A stretch of 54,605 nt of DNA from a virus, in IMG/VR virus record IMGVR_UViG_3300036770_004582, positions 1 to 54,605 of that record; one strand, written 5' to 3'. Under the pieces are notes generated by a model. It was not told the DNA's origin, did not search any database, and was given only the letters and a program-made list of their open reading frames with translations. Positions 1 through 9,600 of the stretch are shown here, in pieces (the stretch's first letter is position 1; every line of letters begins with the position of its first letter). The position numbers and the translations under genes are program-made.

Positions 1-318
1 TCAGACGAGGACGGGAACCCAATGTATGTAAAAGTCTTGGGTGAGGTGGATGGTGAACCAGCAATGGTTGACTCTGCGGAACGGCTGGTGACTAAGGGCT
101 TAAAGTCTCAGTTCATTGCTCAAGCTAAAGACTCTGCTAACAAGGCATTGGCTGCTACAGACTGGGTAGTAGTGCGTAAGGCAGAGCGTGGCGTGGAAAT
201 CCCTGAAGCCATTGCCGCAGAACGAGCAAAGATCATTGCGGATACAGAGGCTAAAGAGGCAGCTATTGCGGCTTCCACGACGATTGAGGCGCTCATAGCG
301 GCAGTTCAAGGTGCTTAG
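1..318 (+). CDS. Tail-fibre-associated hypothetical protein, 5' end cut by window
   Basis: The frame is open from base 1 (reading SDEDGNP before the first ATG at 22), so the true start probably lies upstream of the window. The visible part is about 105 residues, with an Ala/Glu-rich helical C-terminal half (WVVRKAERG, then EIPEAIAAERAKIIA). The WxVRKxExGxEIP-xxxxxERAxI pattern resembles the C-terminal domain of small tail-fibre-assembly or DUF4376-like phage proteins; this is a family resemblance from memory, not proof. It ends in TAG overlapping the GTG of the next gene, so the two are translationally coupled. It lies next to the lysis genes and would follow the tail-fibre genes at the other end of the window if the genome is circularly permuted. 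Confidence 0.6.
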   Translation, partial: SDEDGNPMYVKVLGEVDGEPAMVDSAERLVTKGLKSQFIAQAKDSANKALAATDWVVVRKAERGVEIPEAIAAERAKIIADTEAKEAAIAASTTIEALIAAVQGA

Positions 319-839
319 TGGATCCAATAACCATCCTCGCCGCCTGTACTGCTGTATGGAACGGGATAAAAAAGGCTTCCGAGTTTGCTCAGGAGGCCGA
401 GGGCGTTTGGTCGCAACTTAGTAAATACGCAGGGCTAGCCGACCAGCTTGAGCAGCACATCACAACGGCTAAAAACAAGCCCCAGAAGCCCAAGCTCTTC
501 GGTAATTTAGAGTTTGGCAACGACACGCAAGAAGCCTTCAATGTCTTTGAGGCCGAGCACAAGCTCATGGAGATGGAGAAGGAAATTAGGCATGAGTTCT
601 TGTACGGTGCCTTTGCTGATCTTGAGGGTGGCTACGGAAGCCTGGATGGGTACCGCAAGTTCCTTGAAATGCGCAGGAAAATACGGGCAGACCGCATCCG
701 CATGAAGCAAGAGCAAGAGATGATGCAAAAGAAGTTCTGGAACGACATGCTTCTTTATGGTGGCAGTTCAACCGTCGTGGTGGTTGGGTGCCTGCTTCTG
801 TACATGGCAATTGACTTTATTTTTAGGTACGCAAAATGA
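318..839 (+). CDS. Membrane-anchored hypothetical protein of the lysis region
   Basis: The GTG start overlaps the upstream stop. The 173-residue product has an amphipathic, charged, largely helical body (residues about 15-145, including the run EAEHKLMEMEKEIRHEF) and one C-terminal hydrophobic segment at about 148-168 (VVVVGCLLLYMAIDFIF) followed by a short basic tail. This topology suggests a tail-anchored inner-membrane protein. It overlaps the holin-like gene by 4 bases. A role in lysis, or in membrane attachment of a virion component, is possible from position only. I do not recognise the family. Confidence 0.7.
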   Translation: MDPITILAACTAVWNGIKKASEFAQEAEGVWSQLSKYAGLADQLEQHITTAKNKPQKPKLFGNLEFGNDTQEAFNVFEAEHKLMEMEKEIRHEFLYGAFADLEGGYGSLDGYRKFLEMRRKIRADRIRMKQEQEMMQKKFWNDMLLYGGSSTVVVVGCLLLYMAIDFIFRYAK

Positions 840-1276
840 TTCCCTTAGCCGCAATTCTTTCGATTGGTGAGAAAGTCCTCGACAAAGTTCTCCCAGACCC
901 AGAGGCCAAGGCCAAAGCGCAGGCCAGTCTTATGGAGATGGCGCAGCGGGGTGAGCTTGCCCAGTTAGAGGCTCATGTTAAAGACATGCAGTCTGCCCGT
1001 GACCGGGAGGTTCAGATTACCACCAGCGAGTTTGCTCCAATGCTGAGCAAGATTGTCACGCCCTTGCTTGCGCTTGGTACGGTAGGGTTAACCTTTATTC
1101 TGTTCGGGGTCATCATCTTTGTGGATGTGGATGCCGACTCCAAGGACATTTTGATTTATGTACTGGGTGCGTTGACCTCTGCGGTCACAATGGTGTTGGG
1201 GTATTACTTTGGATCGTCGGCGGGCAGCAAGGAAAAGAGCGCCCAGCTTGATGAAATCATGGAAAAGAAAAAGTGA
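836..1276 (+). CDS. Holin-like protein (3TM/GTA-type holin family)
   Basis: The 146-residue protein has an N-terminal charged helix rich in Ala/Glu/Lys (AKAKAQASLMEMAQRGELAQ). Two strong membrane segments follow, at about 64-92 (ending FILFGVIIFV) and about 103-127 (YVLGALTSAVTMVLGYYFG). The tail is short and charged (SSAGSKEKSAQLDEIMEKKK). The order of cytoplasmic helix, two C-terminal membrane spans and SSxGSxxK motif is typical of the holin family also found in gene-transfer agents (Pfam 3TM holin). It overlaps the endolysin gene immediately downstream by 4 bases, the usual lysis-cassette arrangement. It should form inner-membrane lesions at the end of infection and release the endolysin. 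Confidence 0.85.
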   Translation: MIPLAAILSIGEKVLDKVLPDPEAKAKAQASLMEMAQRGELAQLEAHVKDMQSARDREVQITTSEFAPMLSKIVTPLLALGTVGLTFILFGVIIFVDVDADSKDILIYVLGALTSAVTMVLGYYFGSSAGSKEKSAQLDEIMEKKK

Positions 1277-1737
1277 ACCTGACCCCAAACTTCACCTTAT
1301 CCGAGATGACCAAGTCGGAGACCGCCTTGCGGTACGATCTTGACAACACACCCGGGGAGACCGAAATTGGCAACCTTACGATGCTTTGTGAAAAAGTGCT
1401 GCAGCCCGTCCGGGACTACTTCGGTATGGGTGTTAAGGTCAACTCCGGATTCCGGCACCCGCTGGTCAATGCTAAGGTGGGCGGCTCCGCGACCTCAGAT
1501 CATTGCAAAGGGTTCGCGGCGGATATTGAGATTCCGGGGATAGCCAACGCTCAACTCGCCGAATGGATCGAGTACAACTGTGACTTCACACAGTTGATTT
1601 TGGAGTTCTATACCCCTGGGATACCCGATTCGGGATGGGTCCACGTGTCCTATAATCCCGAGAACTTAAAGAAACAGGTATTAACCGCAGTCAAGCGGGA
1701 CGGGAAGACCGTTTACCTGCCCGGGCTAGAGGCTTAA
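1273..1737 (+). CDS. Endolysin, M15-type D-Ala-D-Ala peptidase
   Basis: The GTG start overlaps the holin stop. The 154-residue product is a single-domain zinc peptidase of the Peptidase_M15_3 family, which cuts peptide cross-links in peptidoglycan. Visible motifs are VNSGFRHPLVN at about 56-66, SDHCKGFAADI at 75-85 (His77 and Asp84 as zinc ligands), QLILE with Glu111 as the likely catalytic base, and WVHVSY with His124 as the third zinc ligand. There is no signal peptide, so export would depend on the holin. Length and motif spacing fit the family. Confidence 0.9.
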   Translation: MNLTPNFTLSEMTKSETALRYDLDNTPGETEIGNLTMLCEKVLQPVRDYFGMGVKVNSGFRHPLVNAKVGGSATSDHCKGFAADIEIPGIANAQLAEWIEYNCDFTQLILEFYTPGIPDSGWVHVSYNPENLKKQVLTAVKRDGKTVYLPGLEA

Positions 1738-1752
1738 AAAAGGAGCGTGGAT

Positions 1753-1914
1753 ATGGACAAGGTACAGCTTTCGACGGGGTTAGTGAACACTATCGTTCAA
1801 TACCTCGCTAATAGACCGTATATAGAGGTTGCTGGTATAATAGAACGTGTGCAACAGGAGCTAAAACCTAAGGAGGCCCCGGATGGCGGACAAGTGGATT
1901 CAGAAGGCAATTAA
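1753..1914 (+). CDS. Small hypothetical protein, 53 aa
   Basis: The ATG follows an AGGAGCG ribosome binding site (1740-1746) by about 6 bases. It encodes a 53-residue acidic, soluble peptide beginning MDKVQLSTGLVNTIVQYLAN. Its 3' end overlaps the next small gene by 32 bases in another frame. The good binding site and tight packing make it plausible. No family recognised. Confidence 0.55.
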   Translation: MDKVQLSTGLVNTIVQYLANRPYIEVAGIIERVQQELKPKEAPDGGQVDSEGN

Positions 1915-2056
1915 GAAACCGGGGGCGTTGCACCGCGCATTGGATGTCCCGATGGGGAAAAAGATTCCAGCGTCAAAATTGAATAAAGCGGCAAAAGCAC
2001 CAGGAAAGCTTGGACAACGGGCACGATTGGCCAAGACATTAAGGGGGTTCGACTAA
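1883..2056 (+). CDS. Small basic hypothetical protein, 57 aa
   Basis: The ATG is preceded by AAGGAGG (1869-1875), an excellent ribosome binding site. The 57-residue product is strongly basic (MADKWIQKAIKKPGALHRAL at the N-terminus, Lys/Arg-rich throughout). Its stop shares a base with the next ATG (TAATG). Very similar short lysine-rich proteins recur among virion genes of marine phages in my memory, with unknown function. A nucleic-acid or capsid-interior role would suit its charge. Confidence 0.65.
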   Translation: MADKWIQKAIKKPGALHRALDVPMGKKIPASKLNKAAKAPGKLGQRARLAKTLRGFD

Positions 2057-2235
2057 TGGAGCAGACCAGTAACTTGATGATCGAGGAGAGCATGGCTCGA
2101 ATCGACAAGCACGAGGCGATCTGCGAGATCCGGTATGACCAGATCAACGCACGCCTTAAACGCATTGAGCAGATCCTAATGGGATCGGTGGCCTTCTTGG
2201 TTACCATTCTGCTCACGCTCGTTTTAAAAATGTAA
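2056..2235 (+). CDS. Small coiled-coil membrane protein, 59 aa
   Basis: The product is 59 residues. The N-terminal part is a charged amphipathic helix (about 8-41, with IDKHEAICEIRYDQINARLK), followed by one C-terminal transmembrane segment (about 43-57, VAFLVTILLTLVL). This coiled coil plus tail anchor resembles XhlA-type haemolysin or lysis accessory proteins. Being four genes from the holin, it may assist lysis. The alternative is a structural membrane-contact peptide. The function is inferred from topology only. Confidence 0.6.
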   Translation: MEQTSNLMIEESMARIDKHEAICEIRYDQINARLKRIEQILMGSVAFLVTILLTLVLKM

Positions 2236-2246
2236 GGAGACCCATT

Positions 2247-2882
2247 ATGGTTGCCGCTGTGGTGATGACGTACGACTCGCTGGTAGCGGATATCGAGTCG
2301 TATTTGGAACGGACGGACGCCGCAACGGTGGACAAGATCCCGACTTTTATCATGCTCGCGGAACAACAGATCGCGACGCAGATAAAGTTTCTTGGAAACC
2401 TTACCGTAAACGAGAGCACGATGGTGCAGGGTGACCCAGTAATAGCCAAGCCCGCGCGGTGGCACAAATCTGTTTCCTTTAACGTGGTCGTGAATGGTGT
2501 CCGTCAGCCTGTGTTGTTGCGTAAGTACGAGTATATCCGTGAGTATTGGCCTAACGCCACACTAACCGATGTTCCTAAATTTTATTGCGACTACGACTAC
2601 GAGCACTGGCTTATCGGTCCTACGCCGGCCGATGACTACACTTTCGAAGTGCTCTACTACGAGCGCGTGCAACCGTTAGACTCTTCGAACCAGAGTAATT
2701 GGTTCACCCAGTATGCCCCTCAGGCATTGCTCTACGGGTCACTCCTGCAGGCAATGCCTTTCCTTAAAAATGATGAGCGCATCCCAATGTGGCGGGCTGA
2801 GTACGATATCGCTATGTCGTCACTCAAGACCGAAGACACACTCCGGATCGCTGATCGCCAAGCCATAGCGGTGGACTCATGA
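2247..2882 (+). CDS. Head-to-tail connector adaptor protein (SU10-like)
   Basis: This 211-residue protein starts behind AAGGAGA (2234-2240). An internal ATG at 2265 (MTYDSL) is a less supported alternative. It has the usual adaptor layout: an N-terminal helical part (DSLVADIESYLERTD and IPTFIMLAEQQIATQIK), a beta-rich middle (WHKSVSFNVVVNGVRQPVLL, YCDYDYEHWLIGPTP, FEVLYYERV), and a helical C-terminus (APQALLYGSLLQAMPFLK). The family sits between portal and nozzle in podoviruses of the SU10/phiEco32 and T7 gp11 type. Its stop overlaps the next start (ATGA). A second protein of similar plan lies at 49489-50562. Confidence 0.75.
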   Translation: MVAAVVMTYDSLVADIESYLERTDAATVDKIPTFIMLAEQQIATQIKFLGNLTVNESTMVQGDPVIAKPARWHKSVSFNVVVNGVRQPVLLRKYEYIREYWPNATLTDVPKFYCDYDYEHWLIGPTPADDYTFEVLYYERVQPLDSSNQSNWFTQYAPQALLYGSLLQAMPFLKNDERIPMWRAEYDIAMSSLKTEDTLRIADRQAIAVDS

Positions 2883-4126
2883 GCTACACTTCTCCTTTTA
2901 CCGGAAACGTCATCCAGCCCACGGATGTCTCCTATCGTGCGGTTACCCTTGCTGTAGATACGCAGCTAGAGTGGCCAGTCAATGGTACAGCCACCGACGA
3001 TTATGCCGCCCGAATTATGGATGTGGCGGCCACCACAACGGGGCTGGAGCTGCAGATGCCGCCGGCAAACCAGACCTCGGTGGGCAACGACGCCCTGATC
3101 CGCAATACCGGCGCGAACGCCTTCACGGTTACGGACTATGCCGGTGGCAACACGATCATCGCGGTCGGGGCCGGCGAGACCAAGTATATCTACATCACGG
3201 CCAATCCCGATGAGGAGGGTACTTGGGGGAACATCGCCTTTGGCGTTGGATCTTCGTCTGCTGATGCCGCGACCCTTGCCGGGTACGGATTGCTTGCGAC
3301 CTCCACGACCCTTAATCAGTCGCACCCCATTACGACTTTTTCGTCTAATGTCACCGCAACGGCGGCTTTCCGAGCGCAAGCCTACGTTTGGACGGGTGGC
3401 GCCGGCACGCTAACCCTTACCGCATCAAGTGCACTTGGTAACAACTGGTTCGTGCTACTTCGAAACGCAGGAAGTGGTAATTTAACGGTTGCCCCTTCCG
3501 GCGGTGACCTGATTAACGGTTCAGCATCCATCGACCTTGCGCCAACGGACTCATGTTTTGTGTGTTGCTCTGGAACGGCATTTTTCACCGTAGGTCTCGG
3601 AAAGTCCACCCAGTTCAACTTCACCCAGCTAACCAAGGCGGTAACCTCTGGCTCCGTGACTTTAACGGCTACTGAGGCCGCAAACGTCATTCAGAAGTAC
3701 ACCGGCACGCTCTCCGGCAATGTAACAGTCACGATTCCTCAGGTCATTCAGATCTACTACATTACGAACCAAACGGATGGAACCGGTGCGGGATATGACA
3801 TTTCGTTTACAACCGGTCTATCAGGCGCTACCAATGCAACAGTTCCAGCGGGTCAACAGGTAATCCTGCTGTGTGACTCGGTTAACGTCTTCAATGCCTC
3901 CACGGTAGCTGCCGGTGCTTCAACGCTCGCCCTGTCCAATGGTACGGTGAGCACCCCGTCGTTAAGCTTTGCAGCGGAGGGAAATACGGGCGTATATCGC
4001 CCAGCCTCTAATGAATTTGGCATCACGATTGCCGGAACTCAACGCGTCAATGTTACGGCAACAGGTATTGATGTGACGGGTACGGGCATCTTCTCGGGTG
4101 GTGTCTCAGGCGGCACATTTACATGA
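2879..4126 (+). CDS. Beta-rich fibre-like virion protein
   Basis: The 415-residue protein is rich in Thr, Ser, Gly, Ala and Val with few charges, the composition of trimeric fibres. Repeated short beta motifs (TLTASSALGNNWFVLLRNAGSG, then VTLTATEAANVIQKYTG) alternate with Gly-rich turns. The last 60 residues (FAAEGNTGVYRPASNEFGIT, QRVNVTATGIDVTGTGIFSG) look like the 'nTGiyrp.sn.igita' module seen just before the C-terminal knob or chaperone part of many tail fibres. It overlaps the nozzle gene by 4 bases. A tail spike, fibre or neck appendage is likely; the receptor is unknown. Confidence 0.65.
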   Translation: MSYTSPFTGNVIQPTDVSYRAVTLAVDTQLEWPVNGTATDDYAARIMDVAATTTGLELQMPPANQTSVGNDALIRNTGANAFTVTDYAGGNTIIAVGAGETKYIYITANPDEEGTWGNIAFGVGSSSADAATLAGYGLLATSTTLNQSHPITTFSSNVTATAAFRAQAYVWTGGAGTLTLTASSALGNNWFVLLRNAGSGNLTVAPSGGDLINGSASIDLAPTDSCFVCCSGTAFFTVGLGKSTQFNFTQLTKAVTSGSVTLTATEAANVIQKYTGTLSGNVTVTIPQVIQIYYITNQTDGTGAGYDISFTTGLSGATNATVPAGQQVILLCDSVNVFNASTVAAGASTLALSNGTVSTPSLSFAAEGNTGVYRPASNEFGITIAGTQRVNVTATGIDVTGTGIFSGGVSGGTFT

Positions 4127-6354
4127 CAAAGAAAGTATTCGCACTGGATACAAAACCCGGTATACAGCGGGATGGAACGGTGTTCGACAAGAGCTTCTAT
4201 ACCGCCGGCCGGTGGGTACGCTTTCAGCGCGGTCGACCAAGGAAGATCTTCGGGTATCGAGTGATTTCGAACCAAATGAGAGGACCGTCTCGCGGGATGT
4301 GGGTGTATCCACAAAATTTATTCAACGGCGTGTTTAGTGGTTACAGCGATGGGTTACAAGAACTCGTGATGGACGACAACGGTGTCGGCTCAGGGATTAC
4401 AGACTTCACACTTTCTAATTTTACCGCGAACTCAAATAATCTCTGGCAGTTCGACGGTTTCTTTAACGTTACCGGCGGAGTTCAAGATCTTGTAGCCCAC
4501 CCCGGTCAGAACCTCACGGCTATTGACAGTACGGTAAATACTTCAGTGTTGATCGGGGATATCAACGGATCAACGATGTCGAAGATCGGCGTTTTTACCG
4601 ATTCCGTTACCACCACAAATGGTTCGCCGGTCGTAACACTGGCGACGATAAATATTCGCATTGGCGCTGGACAGGTGGTGACTGGTACCGGTATTCCGGC
4701 CGACACCCGGGTCGAATCGGTGTCGGGTCTGAACGTAACGTTGACCGACAATGCCACGGCGAGTGCTACGGTGACCGCGACTTTCGACAACGAGGTGGAC
4801 GTCTCGGGTGGTATCGTAGCGCTCCACCCTTACGTTTTTGTCTTTGGTAATGACGGCCTGATTCGCAATTGTGCGGCAGGCGACCCTCTAGACTGGGTCT
4901 CCGCCGACGCCAATGCAGTGAACGTGGCTACGGGCAAGATCGTGCAGGGATTACCCGTTAGAGGCGGTTCGAACTCGCCTTCGGGGCTGTTCTGGAGCTT
5001 GGATTCGCTAATCCGTGTATCTTACGCACCACAGACGCTAGGAGTGTCTGGAACAGGTAATTTTGGTGCTACGAATTTTTGGCGTTACGACATCATATCC
5101 TCGCAGACTTCAATCCTTTCGTCCCAGTGTGTTATCGAGTACGACGGCATTTACTACTGGATCGGCGTTGACCGGTTCCTGCTTTACAACGGCGTAGTAA
5201 AAGAGATTCCGAACCCGATGAACCAGAATTATTTCTTCGATAACTTGAACTACACGCAGCGCCAAAAGGTCTGGGCAACCAAGGTCCCAAGGTTTGGTGA
5301 GATCTGGTGGTTCTACCCCCGTGGGGACTCGACCGAGTGCAATGACGCAATCATCTTTAATGTGCGCGAGAATACTTGGTATGACGCAGGAACAGCCATA
5401 GGGACCCGTAGAAGCGCTGGATACTTCTCGCAGGTGTTTGCCTACCCGGTAGCGGCCGGATGGGATGCGCAGGCCGCTGAGACGGTTACAACAGAGACCG
5501 CAACGGTAACTAATGGAAGCCCCTTCTTTTATCTGGCGGCCTATAACATCAACATCGCCCTGTCTCAGGTAGTCTCGGGAACGAACATTCCGGCGGGTAC
5601 TCTGGTCAACTCGATTACGTCGAGCAACATCAACGCGTTGACGAACCTTGTTGGCGGGTCGCTTTATATGGACGGGCCTTACACAGACGTACCACTCACA
5701 GGTGGTTCGGGGTTTGGTGCCACCGCAGACGTTACGGTCGCGGGTGGTGCGGTAACGGTCGTTACGATTGTCTTAAAAGGAGCCGGTTATGTCGCTGGGG
5801 ATAGTCTTTCTGCTGACGATTCTGATTTGGGTGGTGGCGGTGGGTCGGGGTTTTCAATAGACGTCGATACCATCTTCCCAATGGGCATTGAGATGTCGGC
5901 CAACGCCACGGGAACCGGGTCGGTAACGATCACCTTCTCGACGCAGGACGACATTATCAAGGTGTATCAGCACGAAATTGGCGTGGACGAGATCGACGGT
6001 CAGAGCGTAAACGCTATAGAATCTTCCATCGAGACCAACGACCTAGGGTGGGTCTCGGGTGGCCCCTCGGAAACTTTACCCATGGGTGAAAACCGGTGGG
6101 TGCGGCTGGAACGGGTGGAACCGGACTTCATCGTGTCGGGTGAGATGAACCTGTACATCACCGGACGCCCCTATGCACAGTCCCAAGATGCGACTTCTTC
6201 GGCCTACGTTTTTGACCAGAACACGAACAAGATTGATATGAAAGAGCAGCGGCGGGAGATGCGGCTGATCTTCGAATCAAACGAGGTAAATGGTGACTAC
6301 CAGATGGGTAAGGTTATTCTCAACGCCGATTTCGGCGACGTCCGAGGTTACTAA
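4123..6354 (+). CDS. Tail nozzle / stabilisation protein
   Basis: The 743-residue protein resembles the beta-propeller tail proteins that close the portal channel (P22 gp10 'stabilisation', T7 gp12, SU10 nozzle). The N-terminus has DTKPGIQRDGTVFDKSFYTAGRWVRF, typical of the family. Propeller-like strands such as WRYDIISSQTSILSSQCVIEYDGIYYWIGVDRFLLYNG and FGEIWWFYPRG follow (about 320-440). Two inserted Ig-like or jelly-roll segments (about 165-225 and 450-600, rich in GTGIPADTRVESVSG and GTNIPAGTLVNSI) interrupt the core and are similar to each other. The C-terminal strand set ends REMRLIFESNEVNGDYQMGK. It lies between adaptor, fibre and internal-protein genes. Confidence 0.75.
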   Translation: MTKKVFALDTKPGIQRDGTVFDKSFYTAGRWVRFQRGRPRKIFGYRVISNQMRGPSRGMWVYPQNLFNGVFSGYSDGLQELVMDDNGVGSGITDFTLSNFTANSNNLWQFDGFFNVTGGVQDLVAHPGQNLTAIDSTVNTSVLIGDINGSTMSKIGVFTDSVTTTNGSPVVTLATINIRIGAGQVVTGTGIPADTRVESVSGLNVTLTDNATASATVTATFDNEVDVSGGIVALHPYVFVFGNDGLIRNCAAGDPLDWVSADANAVNVATGKIVQGLPVRGGSNSPSGLFWSLDSLIRVSYAPQTLGVSGTGNFGATNFWRYDIISSQTSILSSQCVIEYDGIYYWIGVDRFLLYNGVVKEIPNPMNQNYFFDNLNYTQRQKVWATKVPRFGEIWWFYPRGDSTECNDAIIFNVRENTWYDAGTAIGTRRSAGYFSQVFAYPVAAGWDAQAAETVTTETATVTNGSPFFYLAAYNINIALSQVVSGTNIPAGTLVNSITSSNINALTNLVGGSLYMDGPYTDVPLTGGSGFGATADVTVAGGAVTVVTIVLKGAGYVAGDSLSADDSDLGGGGGSGFSIDVDTIFPMGIEMSANATGTGSVTITFSTQDDIIKVYQHEIGVDEIDGQSVNAIESSIETNDLGWVSGGPSETLPMGENRWVRLERVEPDFIVSGEMNLYITGRPYAQSQDATSSAYVFDQNTNKIDMKEQRREMRLIFESNEVNGDYQMGKVILNADFGDVRGY

Positions 6355-6602
6355 TGGCCGGTCCACTCGTTTACGATCCCCGGTACCACACCTTCGAGTC
6401 GTGGGCCGCGCTTATGGTCGAGCAGTACGGGGCGAACCAGTTGGAGATCCCTACGCCCTACACCGACTGGAAATCATGGGGGAACGGTCTGAAGGCCATC
6501 GACCTCTTCACTAACGAAGCGATACCCGACACGAACGGGTACGAAGATTGGCACGACTGGGCCGAGGCCCTACTTGCAGCGATGAACCCGAGGTCCGTAT
6601 AA
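6354..6602 (+). CDS. Hypothetical virion-region protein, 82 aa
   Basis: The ATG overlaps the nozzle stop (TAATG). The 82-residue product is acidic and aromatic-rich, with a repeated Trp pattern (FESWAALMVEQYG, DWKSWGNGLK, DWHDWAEALLAAM). The shape suggests a small helical protein with two copies of a W-x-x-W/A-L helix. Position between nozzle and internal virion protein implies a late structural or assembly role. Family not recognised. Confidence 0.65.
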   Translation: MAGPLVYDPRYHTFESWAALMVEQYGANQLEIPTPYTDWKSWGNGLKAIDLFTNEAIPDTNGYEDWHDWAEALLAAMNPRSV

Positions 6603-9600
6603 TGGCGTTAAATCTCTTCCCATCACTCAGTTTTGGAAATCAACCCTCGAACATCACATTACGGTCCGAACCACTGAATCTTGGGCTTTCGTTCGAAGAT
6701 CTGGTCGCTTCTTCTTCCCGTGCCGCGAGTTCACCACTACTGAGCGTTACGAACACAACGCCGGTCGAACTTCCGCCGGTCAATCGTTTCGATCCTGCGT
6801 CGATAGACCCAGCCTCATATGGCCCCTTTCTGCCTCAACCCGACGTAACGGGCGTACCTCCCGCACGGACCTCTACAACACCACCGTTGAGGTTAGTGGA
6901 CCCCGCCGAGTATGCTGTGTCCTCCCCGGGTGGAGTGGAAACGTTAACCATTAATCCCCGACCGGGCGCACTTACAACGGCGACCACACCCGCCACAACT
7001 CTGAATATCGCCGATTATCCTTTTGGCGAGGGTCCGACGATCAAAGAAACTGTAACGCCGGAAGAACAGGAACGAAGGCTCGAACTGGCATTAGGTGCCA
7101 CCGTGCGGCTTCCGACCCCGGAAGATATGGTACAAACAGCTGCATACTCAGCAGTCGGGGAGCCATTGGACCCCTCAGGGGTGGCCTATTACACCGAGAA
7201 ACTTCGCACGGGTGAACTCACCCCAGATAGCTTGGCGCGAGACATTGCTTTTGGAGCACAAAGCGAGACGCAACAACAGAAGGCTAATGATTTTCTGCGC
7301 GAAGAACTTGGGTATGATTATTACATGCTCGGCGGTAAGGACGATGTGGACCTCTCAAATTTTCCCGAAGAGACCGTGAACACGATTCAGAGTATGGCAA
7401 GATCGATTCTCGGGGAGGAGCTGCAGCTTGACCGGGTGGCGGTGTTGGCAGAAAAAATGGTCTCGGGTGAACTTACCGACCAGACGCTTGTAGGCGAACT
7501 CGTGTACAACGCCGTGGGTCCAGAGCAGCAGGCACGGGCGAATACCATCCTTGGATACAATTTGTACAACGTTGAACCCGTCGACCAGCTAGTGACACAA
7601 ATTTCGGATCAATACTCCAACATTAATGCTGGTGGGTATCGCTACGGGGGTCGCGGGTCGGAGCTGGATCGCATTTACCAGGGGCAGGCCAATAAACTTG
7701 CCGATATGGGTATCACTAGCATCTACGACCTCGGGTACGAAGAGATACCACAATCGGAAACGATATATGGTGCTATCCCCTACGAGGGTGGGTATTATTA
7801 TGAGGTGGAGCAAAGCGAGGGGCCGGCCGAGCGACGGTACATTGATAAGGATGACGTACTTGAAGCGGATTTTAAGCCTATTCAATATGTAGACTCCGGT
7901 GAGGGCCTTATCGCCCTGCCTCCACGTGTTCAAGTAACATACGCTACTGATCCGATAAAGTTCCTCACGAATAAACAAACCGGCGAACGACTTACTGACA
8001 GTCGTGGTCGCGAGGTGCCTATTGTTCGCCGCGAGGGCTACGAGCGATGGGGTTTTGATACCAGTGTAAAAGGAATGGCAGATTACGGTATTCAGTTTGA
8101 CAAGGACGGCAACGCCATACTCTTTCCGGTGTACAAGGACACGAGTGACACGGGCAAGCTTGCGATGGCCGCCGCAATCATTGCCACACCGTTCATCCCA
8201 CAGATTGGTGCCTTCCTTGGGCCGGGCTTCGCGCCGGCCACGCAAGCGGCGATCGGTGCCACCGCAGTCTCGGCGGGTACCCAACTGCTCGCTACCGGTA
8301 AAATTGACCCGCTGCGGACTGCAGTGTCAGCCGGGTTCGCGTACGTGGGCACCACCGGGAATTTAACCGGTGCGGACATAGCGGCAGAGGCAGCGGACCT
8401 CACCTCACGCGGGCTGGAGACCGCGCAAGTAGCCTCGACCTTGGAGTCTATGGGCGTGAACTCGGTGACTGCGAATCTCGCCTCTCAGTTCTCCGCTGCC
8501 GGAGTTCCGGTCGAATATGCCCCAATGCTTACCGCCGGTGTAACCAACGGCTCGCTGCTTGCACTTGATGCAATCAGCAACGAAGGTGACTGGTCCTCGG
8601 CATTCAGAAACGGGTTCCTTACTGGTGCCTCGGGTGAAGCATCGGCCTTCGCCGTAAGTAAACTAATTGGTGATGATGCTATTCGCGAATTAGCACGGGT
8701 GACGAATCTCACTCCAGCGCAGATAAACGGCATCGCCGCTCAAAGTGTGTCAAGCGCGATCAACGCCGAGGTGTTGAACACCGGTAACTTCTTTGATGTC
8801 CTTGGGACCACTGCGGTATCGCTCGGTGTTGGCCAGTCGGGTGCGAATGCTATCGTCCAAGCGTTCAGTGACAAACTTAGCCCCAAAGAGGTCGCCGGTA
8901 TGACCTCCGTCGCCCGCGACGTACTTACCACGGGCACCGCAGCTGTCTTAAACAATCGAGACCCGGGCGCGGCTGTAAATGCTAATCTGGTAAACACCGC
9001 CATCAATGCGATTTCAGAAGTAACCCGCGCGCCAAGTCAAGAGGCAGTGGACGAGAACCGGCAATCACGGATAGACGCTGAAGTCAGCAAGGTAGAAACG
9101 GGTGAACTTTCGGGCAATCCGGCCGCAGTGGAAGCTTACCAAAATGCGTTGGGTGAGGGCAAGACCCAAACGGAGGCGATTGACGCCGCGAAGCGAGTGG
9201 TGGCGACCGAGCGGGTAGACGCTGCCGTCGGAACGACTAGCACCACCGAACCCGTGATCATTAAAGACGAGACCGGCGCGGACGTCGAAGTGTTCAAGGT
9301 GCCATCATGGGACATTAAAGAGGGCAAGATCGACCCGAAGCCGATGGAGAACGTTTATCGTGACGCCAACGGCAACGTGTACGTAAATACGGTTACCGAG
9401 GACGGCACCTCCGTCACAGTGTCGGCCCCGCAATTTCTGTCCACTGCCCTCGGAATCGGCGTGCAATCCGCTACCGAACTGGTGTCGAATTTCTACAACG
9501 GCGTTCGTCTAATGGGCGGTGCAAGCCCCGACAGCGCCTTCAGCAAGATGCTGGACCAGATTAACGAGACCGGTGGGAAGATGGAGTCGCCGGAGATCCA

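Noticed and set aside
1812-1841. Promoter with TAGACC and an extended -10 TGGTATAAT upstream of the 1883 gene
   Set aside because: The -10 is perfect but the -35 is weak (4 of 6) and it lies inside a short gene; noted but not listed as a feature.
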